Part shown: positions 16,631 through 25,887 of the stretch, one piece after another
Position numbering within the stretch: the stretch's first letter is position 1
Layout: each line of letters opens with the position of its first letter
NCBI RefSeq assembly: GCF_001673405.1
Contig: NZ_LZLV01000012.1
Span: 1-64,000 of the forward strand
DNA: 64,000 nt
Source of the DNA: Mycobacterium sp. 1245111.1
GTDB lineage: Bacteria > Actinomycetota > Actinomycetes > Mycobacteriales > Mycobacteriaceae
Reading direction: 5' to 3'
The notes under the pieces: model-generated
Databases searched by the model: none
What the model was told of the DNA's origin: nothing
What the model saw: only the letters and a program-made list of their open reading frames with translations
Made by a program: the position numbers and the translations under genes

Positions 16631-18351
16631 GCGTCCCGGTTCGCATCGGCAACTGCTCCGGCTTTTACGGCGACCGCATCGCCGCAGCCCGCGAGATGGT
16701 CGAGGGCGGACCGATCGACGTCCTGTGCGGTGACTATCTGGCCGAGCTGACCATGCTCATCCTGGCCAAGGCCCAGGCCAAAGACCCGTCCGGCGGGTAC
16801 GCGCGGACTTTCCTCACCCAAATGGAACAGGTGCTGGGCACCTGTCTCGATCGTGGCATCAAGGTCGTCGCGAACGCGGGCGGGCTGAATCCCGCCGGCT
16901 TGGCCGCCGCGTTGCGCGAGCTGTCCGCACGTCTCGGCCTCACCGCGCGCGTCGCGCACGTCGAGGGCGACGACCTACGTGGCGACCTCCACGCAATCAC
17001 GCCGCCCGTCGGCGACATCAAACCGGTATCGGCCAACGCCTACCTCGGCGCCTGGGGCATCACCGAGGCGCTGCGTTCGGGCGCCGACGTCGTCGTGACC
17101 GGCCGGGTCACCGACGCATCCCTGGTGGTCGGTCCAGCTGCCTGGTGGCACAGCTGGGCGCCCGAGGACTGGGATCGGCTCGCGGGCGCGGTCGTCGCCG
17201 GGCACGTGATCGAGTGCGGCCCTCAGGCGACAGGCGGCAACTACGCGTTCCTCGACGAGATCACCGACCGCCGCTACCCGGGGTTTCCGATCGCCGAGGT
17301 CGCCGAGGACGGCTCTTCGGTGATCACGAAGCATCCCGGCACGGGGGGATTGGTCTCAGTCGGCACGGTCACCGCCCAGCTGCTCTACGAGATCGCTGAA
17401 CCTGCCTACCTCGGCCCCGACGTCGTCGCCCACTTCGACACCATCCGGCTGGCTCAACAGGATGAGCACCGCGTCGCGATCAGCGGTACGAAAGGCAGTC
17501 CGCCGCCGGACACGTTGAAGGTGGCGTTGAATGAGGTGGGCGGCTTCCGTAACACGATGACCATGGTGCTCACCGGCCTCGACATCGAGGCCAAGGCGGC
17601 CTGCGCCGAACAGCAGCTCTTCGACGTTCTCGGCGGACGCGACGCCTTCGACGAAGTCGACGTGAGGCTGTTGCGTTTCGACGTCTCCGATGCACCGACG
17701 AACGAGCAAGCCTGCGCGCACCTGCGTGTGACGGTGAAGGACGCCGACCCGCGCAAGGTGGGCCGAGCATTCTCCGGGGGGGTCATGGAGATCGCCCTGG
17801 CTGGTTTCGCCGGCTTCCACACCACCACGCCACCGTCCTCGGAGACCGCCTTCGGCGTCTACCGGCCGGCCTACGTAGCGCGCTCGGCCCTCACGCACGT
17901 ACTCGTCGACGCCGACGGCACACGGCACGAGATCCCTGACCCGCCGACCGGTGCGGTCCCGCCGGCTGGGATCGCCCCGCCCGCGAAGCTGCCGGTGCCG
18001 TCCGGGCCGACACGTCGCGCGCCGCTCGGGTCGGTACTCGGCGCGCGGTCCGGAGACAAGGGCGGCAACGCTAACCTCGGCCTGTGGGCACAGGATGACC
18101 CTGGGTACGCGTGGGCGTGCGACTACTTCAGCGTCGAGCGGCTGCGCACACTGCTCGGGCCGGAGACGGCGCACCTGCCCATCGAGCGCTTCGAACTGCC
18201 GAACCTGCGCGCGCTCAACGTGGTGGTGCACGGCTTGCTCGGTGACGGGGTGGCCTCGTCGACCCGGCCGGACGCGCAGGCCAAGGGGCTCGGGGAATAC
18301 GTGCGGTCCCGCATGGTGGACATTCCCCAGTCGCTGCTCGACACACACTAA
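16627..18351 (+). CDS. AtuA-like acyclic terpene utilisation protein (DUF1446)
   Basis: 574 aa from GTG 16627, overlapping the preceding stop; the same frame stays open far upstream but that part is a shadow. N-terminal ~450 residues form the DUF1446/AtuA core (GNCSGFYGDRIAAAREMV, VVANAGGLNPAGLAAAL, TGRVTDASLVVGP). The C-terminal ~100 residues carry the AtuA-associated domain with LGSVLGARSGDKGGNANLGL. In Pseudomonas, AtuA belongs to the citronellol/geraniol pathway with geranyl-CoA carboxylase; its biochemical role is unproven. Last gene of the operon; its end overlaps the convergent TetR gene by 4 bp. Confidence 0.88.
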   Translation: MSVPVRIGNCSGFYGDRIAAAREMVEGGPIDVLCGDYLAELTMLILAKAQAKDPSGGYARTFLTQMEQVLGTCLDRGIKVVANAGGLNPAGLAAALRELSARLGLTARVAHVEGDDLRGDLHAITPPVGDIKPVSANAYLGAWGITEALRSGADVVVTGRVTDASLVVGPAAWWHSWAPEDWDRLAGAVVAGHVIECGPQATGGNYAFLDEITDRRYPGFPIAEVAEDGSSVITKHPGTGGLVSVGTVTAQLLYEIAEPAYLGPDVVAHFDTIRLAQQDEHRVAISGTKGSPPPDTLKVALNEVGGFRNTMTMVLTGLDIEAKAACAEQQLFDVLGGRDAFDEVDVRLLRFDVSDAPTNEQACAHLRVTVKDADPRKVGRAFSGGVMEIALAGFAGFHTTTPPSSETAFGVYRPAYVARSALTHVLVDADGTRHEIPDPPTGAVPPAGIAPPAKLPVPSGPTRRAPLGSVLGARSGDKGGNANLGLWAQDDPGYAWACDYFSVERLRTLLGPETAHLPIERFELPNLRALNVVVHGLLGDGVASSTRPDAQAKGLGEYVRSRMVDIPQSLLDTH

Positions 18352-18941
18352 ATCCGGTGCGGGGCGCCGTCTACCTGCTGTGTAACCGCGCGGCTGAACA
18401 GCGCCGCAACGGCCGCGGCGGCCAGCATCGCCTCAATCGTCGCGTCGTCCAGCGACGCCGGCATGTACGCGGACGCGTTGAGCAATGACAGCACGGCGGC
18501 GACCAGGCCCTGTGCGCGCTCACGGTCCAGATCGCCCCGTGCTCGTACGAGCGCGTCGACCCAGAAGGACTCGTACCTGTGCTGTCGGCGTCGCAGGGCA
18601 CGGGTCGCCAGCGGCGACAGCGAGCGGTGCTCGCGGGCGTAGACGGCCAACAGGCCGCGTCGTCGCGCGCCGAAGGCCGCGTGTAGGTCGACAAGGGCGT
18701 GCAGGACCTCCGTCGGTGTGCCGGCGTTGGTGGCGCGCCGGGCGCCGGCCAGCAGCTCAGTCATGGCGGCGTCGCATAACTCGCGCAGGATCGCGTCCTT
18801 GTTCTGAAAGTGCCGGTAGACGGCCGGCCCGCTCACCCCTGCTGCGGCACCGATGTCGTCGATGCCCACGGCGTGAAAGCCTTGCCGCGCGAACAGGTCG
18901 GCGGCGGCCTCGAGGAGCAGTTTGCGGCGCAAACCGGCCAC
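18348..18941 (-). CDS. TetR family regulator between the two AtuA-pathway operons
   Basis: 197 aa; GTG 18941. HTH at ~27-46 (IDDIGAAAGVSGPAVYRHFQ) and a C-terminal domain of the kind seen in KstR2-like/acyl-CoA-responsive mycobacterial regulators. It sits convergent to the plus operon and upstream of nothing else on its strand, so it probably acts in trans on both flanking operons. The 219 bp before it (to the AMP ligase stop) hold no supported gene. Confidence 0.88.
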   Translation of the reverse strand: MAGLRRKLLLEAAADLFARQGFHAVGIDDIGAAAGVSGPAVYRHFQNKDAILRELCDAAMTELLAGARRATNAGTPTEVLHALVDLHAAFGARRRGLLAVYAREHRSLSPLATRALRRRQHRYESFWVDALVRARGDLDRERAQGLVAAVLSLLNASAYMPASLDDATIEAMLAAAAVAALFSRAVTQQVDGAPHRI

Positions 18942-19160
18942 TTTCAGGCCTCCTGTCGATTTGTGGTTACGTTGTTCGCCGTCCGATCCGCTGGGCCGGG
19001 CTGGGATCCTACCGGCGCTGGGGTTGCCTGCGTCGGCACCCGCCGCACCAAATCAAGGGAGGTGAACGAAACCGCTAGCCCCCGCCGATGCTGTCGCATC
19101 CTCTTCTCAGTTCATGATTTAGGGGCCCTGCTTCGAACCCGCGATGTGCAGCGGCACGAC

Positions 19161-20714
19161 TCAGCGCAAAACGACTCCGCCCTCGATGCCCGTGAACTGC
19201 GCGCGCAGCTCGGTCTTGAGCAGCTTGCCGGTGGCGTTGCGCGGCAGTTCGGCGACGAAGTGCACGTCACGCGGACACTTGAAGTGCGCCAGCCGCTCCC
19301 GGCACCACGCCACGATCTCCTCGGCGCTCGGTGCCTGTGTTGCCGGGTCGGCGACGACGATCGCGACGACGCGTTCGCCCCACTTTGAGTCCTTGCCGCC
19401 GATCACGGCGGCGTCGAGTACCGCCGGGTGGCGGAAGAGAACTTGCTCGACCTCGATCGGGTAGACGTTCTCGCCGCCGGAGATGATCATGTCCTTCTTG
19501 CGGTCGACGAGGGTGATGAAGCCCTCGGCGTCCATGCGCCCGAGGTCGCCCGTGTGGAACCAGCCCCCGCGTAACGCCTCGGCGCTCGCCTCGGCCTTCA
19601 TCCAGTAGCCGGTGAACACATTCGGGCCGCGCACGATTAGTTCGCCCACGGTGTCGGTCGCGACGTCGCGGTCGTCGTCGTCGACGATGCGGGCGTCGAC
19701 ATGCATTGCGACGCGGCCGATCGACCCGGCCCGCTTGCTGATGTTCTCGGCGTCTAGGACGGTCACCAGGGGAGCGGTCTCGGTCATGCCGAAGCCCTCG
19801 GTGAAGGGCACGCCTCGCTCGCGCATGAAGTCGATGACCGTGAGAGGGACGGGCGACCCGCCGCCCATGGCGAAACGCAGCGCAGACAGGTTGAAGGAGT
19901 CGAAGTCGGACACCTGTGTGAGAGCGGTCCACATGGCCGGCACCATGAACTGAACCGTGACGTGGTGGTCGGCCATCGCCTGCAGCGTAGCTCGCGGCTC
20001 GAAGGACGGCATGATGACGCTGGTGCCGCCGACGTAGAGCAGCGGCAGGGTGTGTACTCCCAGCCCGCCGATGTGGAACATCGGCGCCACCGCGACGGTG
20101 ACGTCCTCGCCCCGCAGGCCGATGTCGGTGCCGAGGACGTTGATCGCGTTCCATAGCAGGTTGTCGTGGGTGAGGATCGCGCCCTTGGGTCGGCCCGTCG
20201 TCCCCGACGTGTACATGATGAACGCGGGGTCGCTGCCGTCGACGTCACCGTTGAGCGGTTCGAGCGCGGCGCCCGAGACGACGTCTTCGTAGCCGAGCTC
20301 GCCCGGCGCCGGCACCCCACCGGCGCGCACGACATGGCGCACGCGGACTCCGGACTCGGTGACGGCGCTCCTGGCCTGCGCGGCGAACGGCTCGTGGAAG
20401 ACCAGAACATCGGCGCCTGAGTCGGCCAGGATGTAGCCGATCTCGGGTCCGGCAAGGCGCACGTTGAGCGGAACTGCAAGTGCGCCCATTTTGGCGCAGC
20501 CCAGCAGCACCTCGATGAACTCGGTCGAATTGACCAGCAGCATCGCGACCCGATCGCCCTTGCGCACGCCGAGGGCGATGAGTGCGGCGGCGACCTGGTT
20601 GGTGCGCCGATCGAGGTCGGCGTAGGTGATGTGCGCGCCGTTGCTGATCAACGCGGTGCGCCCGCCGTTGAGGAAGGCGCGCCGGGTCACCCACTGACCG
20701 ATGCCGAGTTGCAT
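19161..20714 (-). CDS. Acyl-CoA synthetase (AMP-dependent ligase, FadD-type)
   Basis: 517 aa from ATG 20714, with AGGGA 6 nt upstream; the open frame continues 42 codons further but without start support. AMP-binding motif MYTSGTTGRPKGA near 165, adenylation core GFGMTETAP, hinge motif GWFHTGDLGRMD and the C-terminal catalytic Lys in PRNATGKLLKTE. Activates a carboxylic acid to its CoA thioester via the acyl-adenylate. Last gene of the carboxylase operon, so it likely primes the same pathway. Confidence 0.92.
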   Translation of the reverse strand: MQLGIGQWVTRRAFLNGGRTALISNGAHITYADLDRRTNQVAAALIALGVRKGDRVAMLLVNSTEFIEVLLGCAKMGALAVPLNVRLAGPEIGYILADSGADVLVFHEPFAAQARSAVTESGVRVRHVVRAGGVPAPGELGYEDVVSGAALEPLNGDVDGSDPAFIMYTSGTTGRPKGAILTHDNLLWNAINVLGTDIGLRGEDVTVAVAPMFHIGGLGVHTLPLLYVGGTSVIMPSFEPRATLQAMADHHVTVQFMVPAMWTALTQVSDFDSFNLSALRFAMGGGSPVPLTVIDFMRERGVPFTEGFGMTETAPLVTVLDAENISKRAGSIGRVAMHVDARIVDDDDRDVATDTVGELIVRGPNVFTGYWMKAEASAEALRGGWFHTGDLGRMDAEGFITLVDRKKDMIISGGENVYPIEVEQVLFRHPAVLDAAVIGGKDSKWGERVVAIVVADPATQAPSAEEIVAWCRERLAHFKCPRDVHFVAELPRNATGKLLKTELRAQFTGIEGGVVLR

Positions 20715-20740
20715 GCGATTCCCTTTCATTCCGCGGCGAC

Positions 20741-21895
20741 TCAGTAGGACGCGGGCAGTTTCAGGCTGTGCTGCGCCACGAAGTTGAGGATCATTTCGCG
20801 GCTGATCGGCGCGGTGCGCATGAGCCGGGCCGGACCCCACAACGTGGCGAGGCCGTACTCGGTGGCCATGCCGTTGCCGCCGTGGGTCTGAATCGCCTGG
20901 TCGAGCGCCAGGATGCCCGCCTCGGCTGCGGCATATTTCGCCATGTTCGACGCCTCACCCGACCCCGGATCGCCGGCGTCGTGCAGGGCGGCGGCACGCT
21001 GAGTCATCAACCGGGCCAGCTCAACCTGGATCTTGGCGTGGGCGAGCGGGTGCGATACGCCCTGGTGCGAGCCGATCGGCGCTCCCCACACGTGGCGGTT
21101 GCGGGCGTAATCGGCGGCTTTATCCAGCGCGTAGCGACCGATGCCGTTGCCGAGCGCCGCCCCCATGATTCGCTCCGGGTTCAGGCCCATGAAGACCTGG
21201 CGCAGGCCCTCGTTCTCCGCGCCGATAAGGTTGGCGGCCGGCACGCGGACGTCATCGAAGAATAGAGTGAACTGCTTCTCTGGAGTGACCGCCTGCACCG
21301 GGATGAGTGACTTGGTGAGCCCGCGGACATCGGTGGGCACGGCGAGCAAGCTGAGTAGTCCGCGACCACTGTCGTTGGTAGACGTTCGGGTGACGACCAG
21401 GATCGCTTCGGCTTCGTCGACACCAGAAATGTAGTACTTGGTGCCGTTGATGACCCAGTCGTCGCCGTCGCGTTTCGCGGTCGTGGAGATGTTGTGCGAG
21501 TTCGAGCCCGCGTCCGGCTCGGTGATCGCGAATGCCATGATCGTCTCGCCGCTGGCGATGCCCGGCAGCCACTGCTGCTTGAGTTCCTCACTGCCGAATG
21601 CCTGGATGATCGTGCCGCAGATGGTCGGCGAGACGACGGTCATCAGCAGCGGGCAGCCCGCCGCGGCGAGCTCCTCACCGACGATCTGCATGTCGTAGAT
21701 GCCGCCGCCGCCGCCGCCGTACTGCTCGGAAAGGTTCACCCCGAGGAAGCCCTGTTTGCCCACGGCCTGCCACAGCTCGGTGCTCTTCGCGCCGGCCAGC
21801 GACTTTTCCAGGTAGTACTCGTGTCCGAAGTCCTTGGCGATCTCGGCGACCGCCTTGCGCAGGTCCTGACGTTCCTCTGTCTCGTGCAATTCCAT
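20741..21895 (-). CDS. Acyl-CoA dehydrogenase
   Basis: 384 aa from ATG 21895 (GAGGAG 4 nt ahead); GTG 21907 is possible. FAD/substrate signatures are FAITEPDAGSNSHN and the C-terminal GGNGMATEYGLATLWGPAR, with the catalytic-type Glu in TEYG. Introduces a 2,3-double bond into an acyl-CoA, here probably the branched substrate carboxylated by the neighbouring enzyme (compare AtuD). Between carboxylase alpha and the AMP ligase. Confidence 0.9.
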   Translation of the reverse strand: MELHETEERQDLRKAVAEIAKDFGHEYYLEKSLAGAKSTELWQAVGKQGFLGVNLSEQYGGGGGGIYDMQIVGEELAAAGCPLLMTVVSPTICGTIIQAFGSEELKQQWLPGIASGETIMAFAITEPDAGSNSHNISTTAKRDGDDWVINGTKYYISGVDEAEAILVVTRTSTNDSGRGLLSLLAVPTDVRGLTKSLIPVQAVTPEKQFTLFFDDVRVPAANLIGAENEGLRQVFMGLNPERIMGAALGNGIGRYALDKAADYARNRHVWGAPIGSHQGVSHPLAHAKIQVELARLMTQRAAALHDAGDPGSGEASNMAKYAAAEAGILALDQAIQTHGGNGMATEYGLATLWGPARLMRTAPISREMILNFVAQHSLKLPASY

Positions 21896-21949
21896 GACAC
21901 TCCTCACATCGGTATCGACGCGCCACCGATCGGGAGCGCGCCGGGTTCA

Positions 21950-23986
21950 TTAGAGCTCGGTGGCGTCCGACGCCACTTCACCGCCGTCCACCGCCTCGAC
22001 CACGGCGAGGACGTCACCGCTCGAGACCTGATGGCCGACCTGGACTGGCAGGGCGCTCAGCACCCCGTCAATCGGGCTCGCGACGGTGTGCTCCATCTTC
22101 ATCGCCTCCAGGACGACAAGGGTTTGGCCCGCCGAGACCGTCTCGCCCTCGGCGACTGGCAGTCGGACCACCGAACCCGGCATCGGCGCGGTGAGCGACC
22201 CGGGCGGGTTCAGAGTGCTCGGGTCGACGAAGCGTGGCGCCAGCCGCAGGGCGGAGTAGCCGGCGACCGAGTCGAGGTGGGCAACATCGCCGTCGAGGAC
22301 GACATCATAAGTGCGGCGCACCCCGTCGACGCGCAGCACCACCCGCTCGCTACTGCCCTCGACAACCTCGACGTCGGCCAACGGCTCGTCGTCGACCTGC
22401 AGGCAGGTCCCTGTCGAACCTAACGTGTACCCGACGCGCACTTCGCGCCCACCCTGGGTCTGCCAGGTTGTGGTCTGCGGCTGCGAAGGGTTGTTGCGCC
22501 AGCCGGCGGGCAACGTGGCCTGCAGAGTTGCGACGGCACGCCGCGCGGCCACCCCGGCCACGGTCGCCGCGACGGCGTGCAGGCGCTCGGACTCTGGGAG
22601 GGCAGCGCCGAGTTGGGCGACGTCGTGTCGGTCAAGGAACCCAGTGTCGGTGCCCCGCCCGGCGAACTCGTCATGGCGCAGGACGCGAACAAGCAGGTTG
22701 CGATTGGTGGTCACGCCGTGAATACGGGCGCCGGCCAGCGCCGCCGAGAGGCTGGCAAGTGCCTCGTCGCGCGTTGGTGCCCACGCGATGACCTTGGCCA
22801 GCAGCGAATCGTAGTAATGACTGATGACCGAACCGGCACGAAAACCCGAGTCAACCCGCACGCCGGCGATCGCCGGGACATCCATGGTGCGCAGGGTGCC
22901 GGTGTGGGGCCGGTAGTCGTCGGCCGGATCCTCGGCGCACAGACGGGCCTCGACCGCGTGACCGCGAATTCGCGGGTTGTGCATCTCCTCAGGCAGCGGG
23001 CGGCCCATGGCTATGAGCAGCTGGGCACGCACCAGGTCGAGGCCGGTGATCAGCTCGGTAACCGGGTGCTCGACCTGCAGCCGGGTGTTCATCTCGAGGA
23101 AGGCAAAGGAGCCGCCCTTGCCGTCCTGGCCGGCGTCGTAGACGAACTCGACCGTCCCGGCGCCCACGTAATCGACGGCGCGCGCGGCGGCGATGGCGGC
23201 GTCGCTCATCCGAGCGCGCAACGCGTCGTCGACGACCGGTGACGGCGCCTCCTCGATCACCTTCTGGTGTCGACGTTGCACGGAGCACTCGCGCTCGAAC
23301 AGAGACACGACGTTTCCGTGCGTGTCGGCCATGACCTGGATCTCGACATGGCGTGGGCGCTGGACGTAACGCTCGAGGAAGACGGTGCCGTCGGCGAACG
23401 CGGCGGCGGCCTCACGCGAAGCGGAGGCGACCGCTTCGTCGAGCTCGTCCGGCGACGCGACAACGCGCATGCCTCGGCCACCCCCGCCGGCGCTCGCCTT
23501 GACCAGCAGCGGGTAGCCGACGTCGGCGGCCAGCTTCGCCAGCTGCTCGGCCGCCAGCCCCGTCGTGTCGCCACCGGGCAGCACAGGCACCCCCGCGTCG
23601 GACATCATCTTCTTGGCCTGCAGCTTCGAGCCCATCGCGTCGATCGCCTCGGGCGGCGGACCGATGAAGACGAGGTCGGCGGCGGCACAGGCACGCGCGA
23701 ACCCGGCGTTTTCCGAAAGGAAGCCGTAGCCGGGGTGTACTGCATCCGCGCCGGTGAGCGTGGCAGCGGCGATGATCCGTTGGATGTCGAGGTAAGTCTC
23801 GGCGGCAGACGAGCCGGGAAGGTGCACGGCCTCGTCGGCGTCGGCGACGTGCCACGCGTCGGCGTCGGCGTCGGAATAGACCGCGACGGTGGCGATCCCG
23901 AGGTCGCGGCAACTGCGGAACACCCGCCGCGCGATCTCGCCACGGTTGGCGACCAGGACCTTGCGGATCTTGGGCATCGCCATCAC
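21950..23986 (-). CDS. Biotin-dependent acyl-CoA carboxylase alpha subunit (biotin carboxylase + BCCP)
   Basis: 678 aa. N-terminal biotin carboxylase: VLVANRGEIARRVFRS, ATP loop KASAGGGGRGMRVV, catalytic EMNTRLQVEHPVTE. The C-terminal biotinyl domain carries LEAMKMEHTV with the biotinylated Lys. Same layout as AccA/AtuF/LiuD. Combined with the beta subunit it fixes bicarbonate on an enoyl- or acyl-CoA; with AtuA nearby, a geranyl-CoA or methylcrotonyl-CoA type substrate is inferred. GTG 23986 or ATG 23983 overlaps the beta-subunit stop. Confidence 0.92.
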   Translation of the reverse strand: MMAMPKIRKVLVANRGEIARRVFRSCRDLGIATVAVYSDADADAWHVADADEAVHLPGSSAAETYLDIQRIIAAATLTGADAVHPGYGFLSENAGFARACAAADLVFIGPPPEAIDAMGSKLQAKKMMSDAGVPVLPGGDTTGLAAEQLAKLAADVGYPLLVKASAGGGGRGMRVVASPDELDEAVASASREAAAAFADGTVFLERYVQRPRHVEIQVMADTHGNVVSLFERECSVQRRHQKVIEEAPSPVVDDALRARMSDAAIAAARAVDYVGAGTVEFVYDAGQDGKGGSFAFLEMNTRLQVEHPVTELITGLDLVRAQLLIAMGRPLPEEMHNPRIRGHAVEARLCAEDPADDYRPHTGTLRTMDVPAIAGVRVDSGFRAGSVISHYYDSLLAKVIAWAPTRDEALASLSAALAGARIHGVTTNRNLLVRVLRHDEFAGRGTDTGFLDRHDVAQLGAALPESERLHAVAATVAGVAARRAVATLQATLPAGWRNNPSQPQTTTWQTQGGREVRVGYTLGSTGTCLQVDDEPLADVEVVEGSSERVVLRVDGVRRTYDVVLDGDVAHLDSVAGYSALRLAPRFVDPSTLNPPGSLTAPMPGSVVRLPVAEGETVSAGQTLVVLEAMKMEHTVASPIDGVLSALPVQVGHQVSSGDVLAVVEAVDGGEVASDATEL

Positions 23987-25584
23987 ATCCGGAACACGCC
24001 GTAGCCACGCTGGCCACGGACTTCGCCGTTGTGGATCACCGACAGGCAGAACCCGAGAACGGTCCGCGTGTCGCGGGGATCGATGATCCCGTCGTCGTAC
24101 AGGCGGCCGCTGTTGGCCAGTGCGACGGATTCGCGCTCGATCTGTTCCTCGACGGCGGCGCGCATCTGGGCGTCGGCCTCCTCGTCGAAGGGCAGCCCGC
24201 GGTCGGCGGCGGACTCGCGCGCCACGATGGACAGCACTCCGGCCAGTTGCGCCGGACCCATCACGGCCGACTTCGAGTTAGGCCAAGCGAATAGAAAACG
24301 CGGCGAGTACGACCGCCCGCACATGCCGTAGTTCCCGGCGCCGTAGGACGCACCCATCGTGATGGTCACATGCGGAACTGTGCTGTTGGACACGGCGTTG
24401 ATCATCTTGGCGCCGTCCTTGATGATGCCGCCCTGCTCGTACTCGGCACCGACCATGAAACCGGTGGTGTTCTGCAGGAAGATGAGGGGGGTGTCGATCT
24501 GATTCGCCAGTTGGATGAACTGCGAACCCTTCTCGGCCTCCTCACTGAACAGGATGCCCCGTGCGTTGGCGAGGATGCCGACCGGGAAGCCGTGGATCGC
24601 GGCCCAGCCGGTGACGAGTGACGTGCCGTAGAGAGGTTTGAACTCGTCGAAGGCCGAGCCGTCGACCACTCGGGCGATGACGTCGCGGGGGTCGAAGGGC
24701 ACCTTCGGATCGACCGACGCGATGCCGAGCAGCTGATCGGGGTCGTGCACCGGCGGGTGCGGCGGCGTCGTGGGTCCGGGGCCGTTCTTCCGCCAGTTGA
24801 GCCGCGCCATGATGCGACGGCCGATGCGGATCGCATCCTGCTCGTCCTCGGCCATGTAATCGGCCAGCCCCGAGGTGCGGGCGTGCATCTCGGCGCCGCC
24901 GAGCGACTCGTCATCGGAGACCTCGCCTGTGGCCATCTTGACCAGCGGCGGACCCCCGAGGAACACCTTGGAACGGTTGCGAACCATCACGACGTAGTCG
25001 CACATGCCCGGGACGTACGCACCTCCCGCGGTCGAGTTGCCGAAGACCAAGGCCAGTGTCGGCAGCCCCGCTGCGCTGTGCTGTGTCAAGTCGTGGAACA
25101 GCTGTCCGCCGGGCACGAAGATCTCTGCCTGTGTGGGCAGGTCGGCGCCGCCAGACTCGACGATGTTGATGATGGGCAGTCGGTTCTCCCGCGCGATGGC
25201 CATGCCGCGGAACACCTTGCGGAAGGTATAGGGGTTCGATGCGCCGCCGCGGACGGTGGGGTCGTGGGCGATGATCATCGACTCGATGCCCTCGACCACG
25301 CCGATGCCTACCACCACGCTACCGCCGACGGGGAACTTACTGCCCCAGGCGGCAAAGGGGCATAGTTCGAGGAACGCCGTGTCGGGGTCGAGCATCAGCT
25401 CGATGCGCTCGCGGACAAGCAGCTTGCCCCGCTTACGGTGGCGCGCAACGTATTTCGCGCCGCCGCCGCCGTTGACCAGCGCCAGTTGCTCCGCGATGGT
25501 GTCGAGTTGCGCGCTCAGTCCTTCGCGGTTCTTGAGATAGCCGGGCGCGGTGTCGTCGACCCGATCGGGCAGGACCTGTACCAA
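23983..25584 (-). CDS. Acyl-CoA carboxylase beta subunit (carboxyltransferase)
   Basis: 533 aa, methylcrotonyl/geranyl-type carboxyltransferase of undivided N+C domains (compare LiuB/AtuC/AccD1). Landmarks: ARHRKRGKLLVRERIELML, FGNSTAGGAYVPGMCDYVVM and ITMGASYGAGNYGMCGR for the CoA and carboxybiotin sites. Start is TTG 25584, supported by GGAAGGA 8 nt upstream. First gene of the minus operon with alpha subunit, acyl-CoA dehydrogenase and AMP ligase. A palindromic operator candidate lies 45-70 bp upstream. Confidence 0.92.
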   Translation of the reverse strand: MVQVLPDRVDDTAPGYLKNREGLSAQLDTIAEQLALVNGGGGAKYVARHRKRGKLLVRERIELMLDPDTAFLELCPFAAWGSKFPVGGSVVVGIGVVEGIESMIIAHDPTVRGGASNPYTFRKVFRGMAIARENRLPIINIVESGGADLPTQAEIFVPGGQLFHDLTQHSAAGLPTLALVFGNSTAGGAYVPGMCDYVVMVRNRSKVFLGGPPLVKMATGEVSDDESLGGAEMHARTSGLADYMAEDEQDAIRIGRRIMARLNWRKNGPGPTTPPHPPVHDPDQLLGIASVDPKVPFDPRDVIARVVDGSAFDEFKPLYGTSLVTGWAAIHGFPVGILANARGILFSEEAEKGSQFIQLANQIDTPLIFLQNTTGFMVGAEYEQGGIIKDGAKMINAVSNSTVPHVTITMGASYGAGNYGMCGRSYSPRFLFAWPNSKSAVMGPAQLAGVLSIVARESAADRGLPFDEEADAQMRAAVEEQIERESVALANSGRLYDDGIIDPRDTRTVLGFCLSVIHNGEVRGQRGYGVFRM

Positions 25585-25627
25585 AAGTTTTCCTTCCGAG
25601 CGAGCATCGACGTCGATCTACTAGGCG

Positions 25628-25653
25628 CTGATGTTAGCCGCAATTAACATCAG
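25628..25653. promoter_or_regulatory. Palindromic operator candidate before the carboxylase operon
   Basis: CTGATGTTA and TAACATCAG form perfect 9-bp arms with an 8-bp spacer, the size of a TetR-family operator. It lies 44 bp upstream of the carboxylase beta start, within the promoter. The rest of the 303-bp gap 25585-25887 shows no gene. Candidate binders are TetR 18348-18941 (between the pathway operons) or TetR 25888-26595. Confidence 0.6.
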
Positions 25654-25887
25654 GTGACAACGGTGCGGGGCGGGCGTCGGATTTGTTCCGCGCCGTGGTT
25701 CCGTCGAATGGCGAGGGATCGAAGCGGTGCGTTTCGCTGCAGATCGAGATCGAAAGAATTGACCGGGGTGGGACGGCACACAGGGACCTTGCGAGGTCGT
25801 ACCGAGTTCCTCGACTGGAGCGATGAGCCTCTACGGTCGCGATCTCAGATGAACGCTCGCAGTGATTGTCAGCGTGCGCCATGCCCT

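Noticed and set aside
17356..18348. 330-aa minus-strand ORF opposite AtuA
   Set aside because: GC-rich antisense shadow of a clearly coding gene; no recognisable domain.
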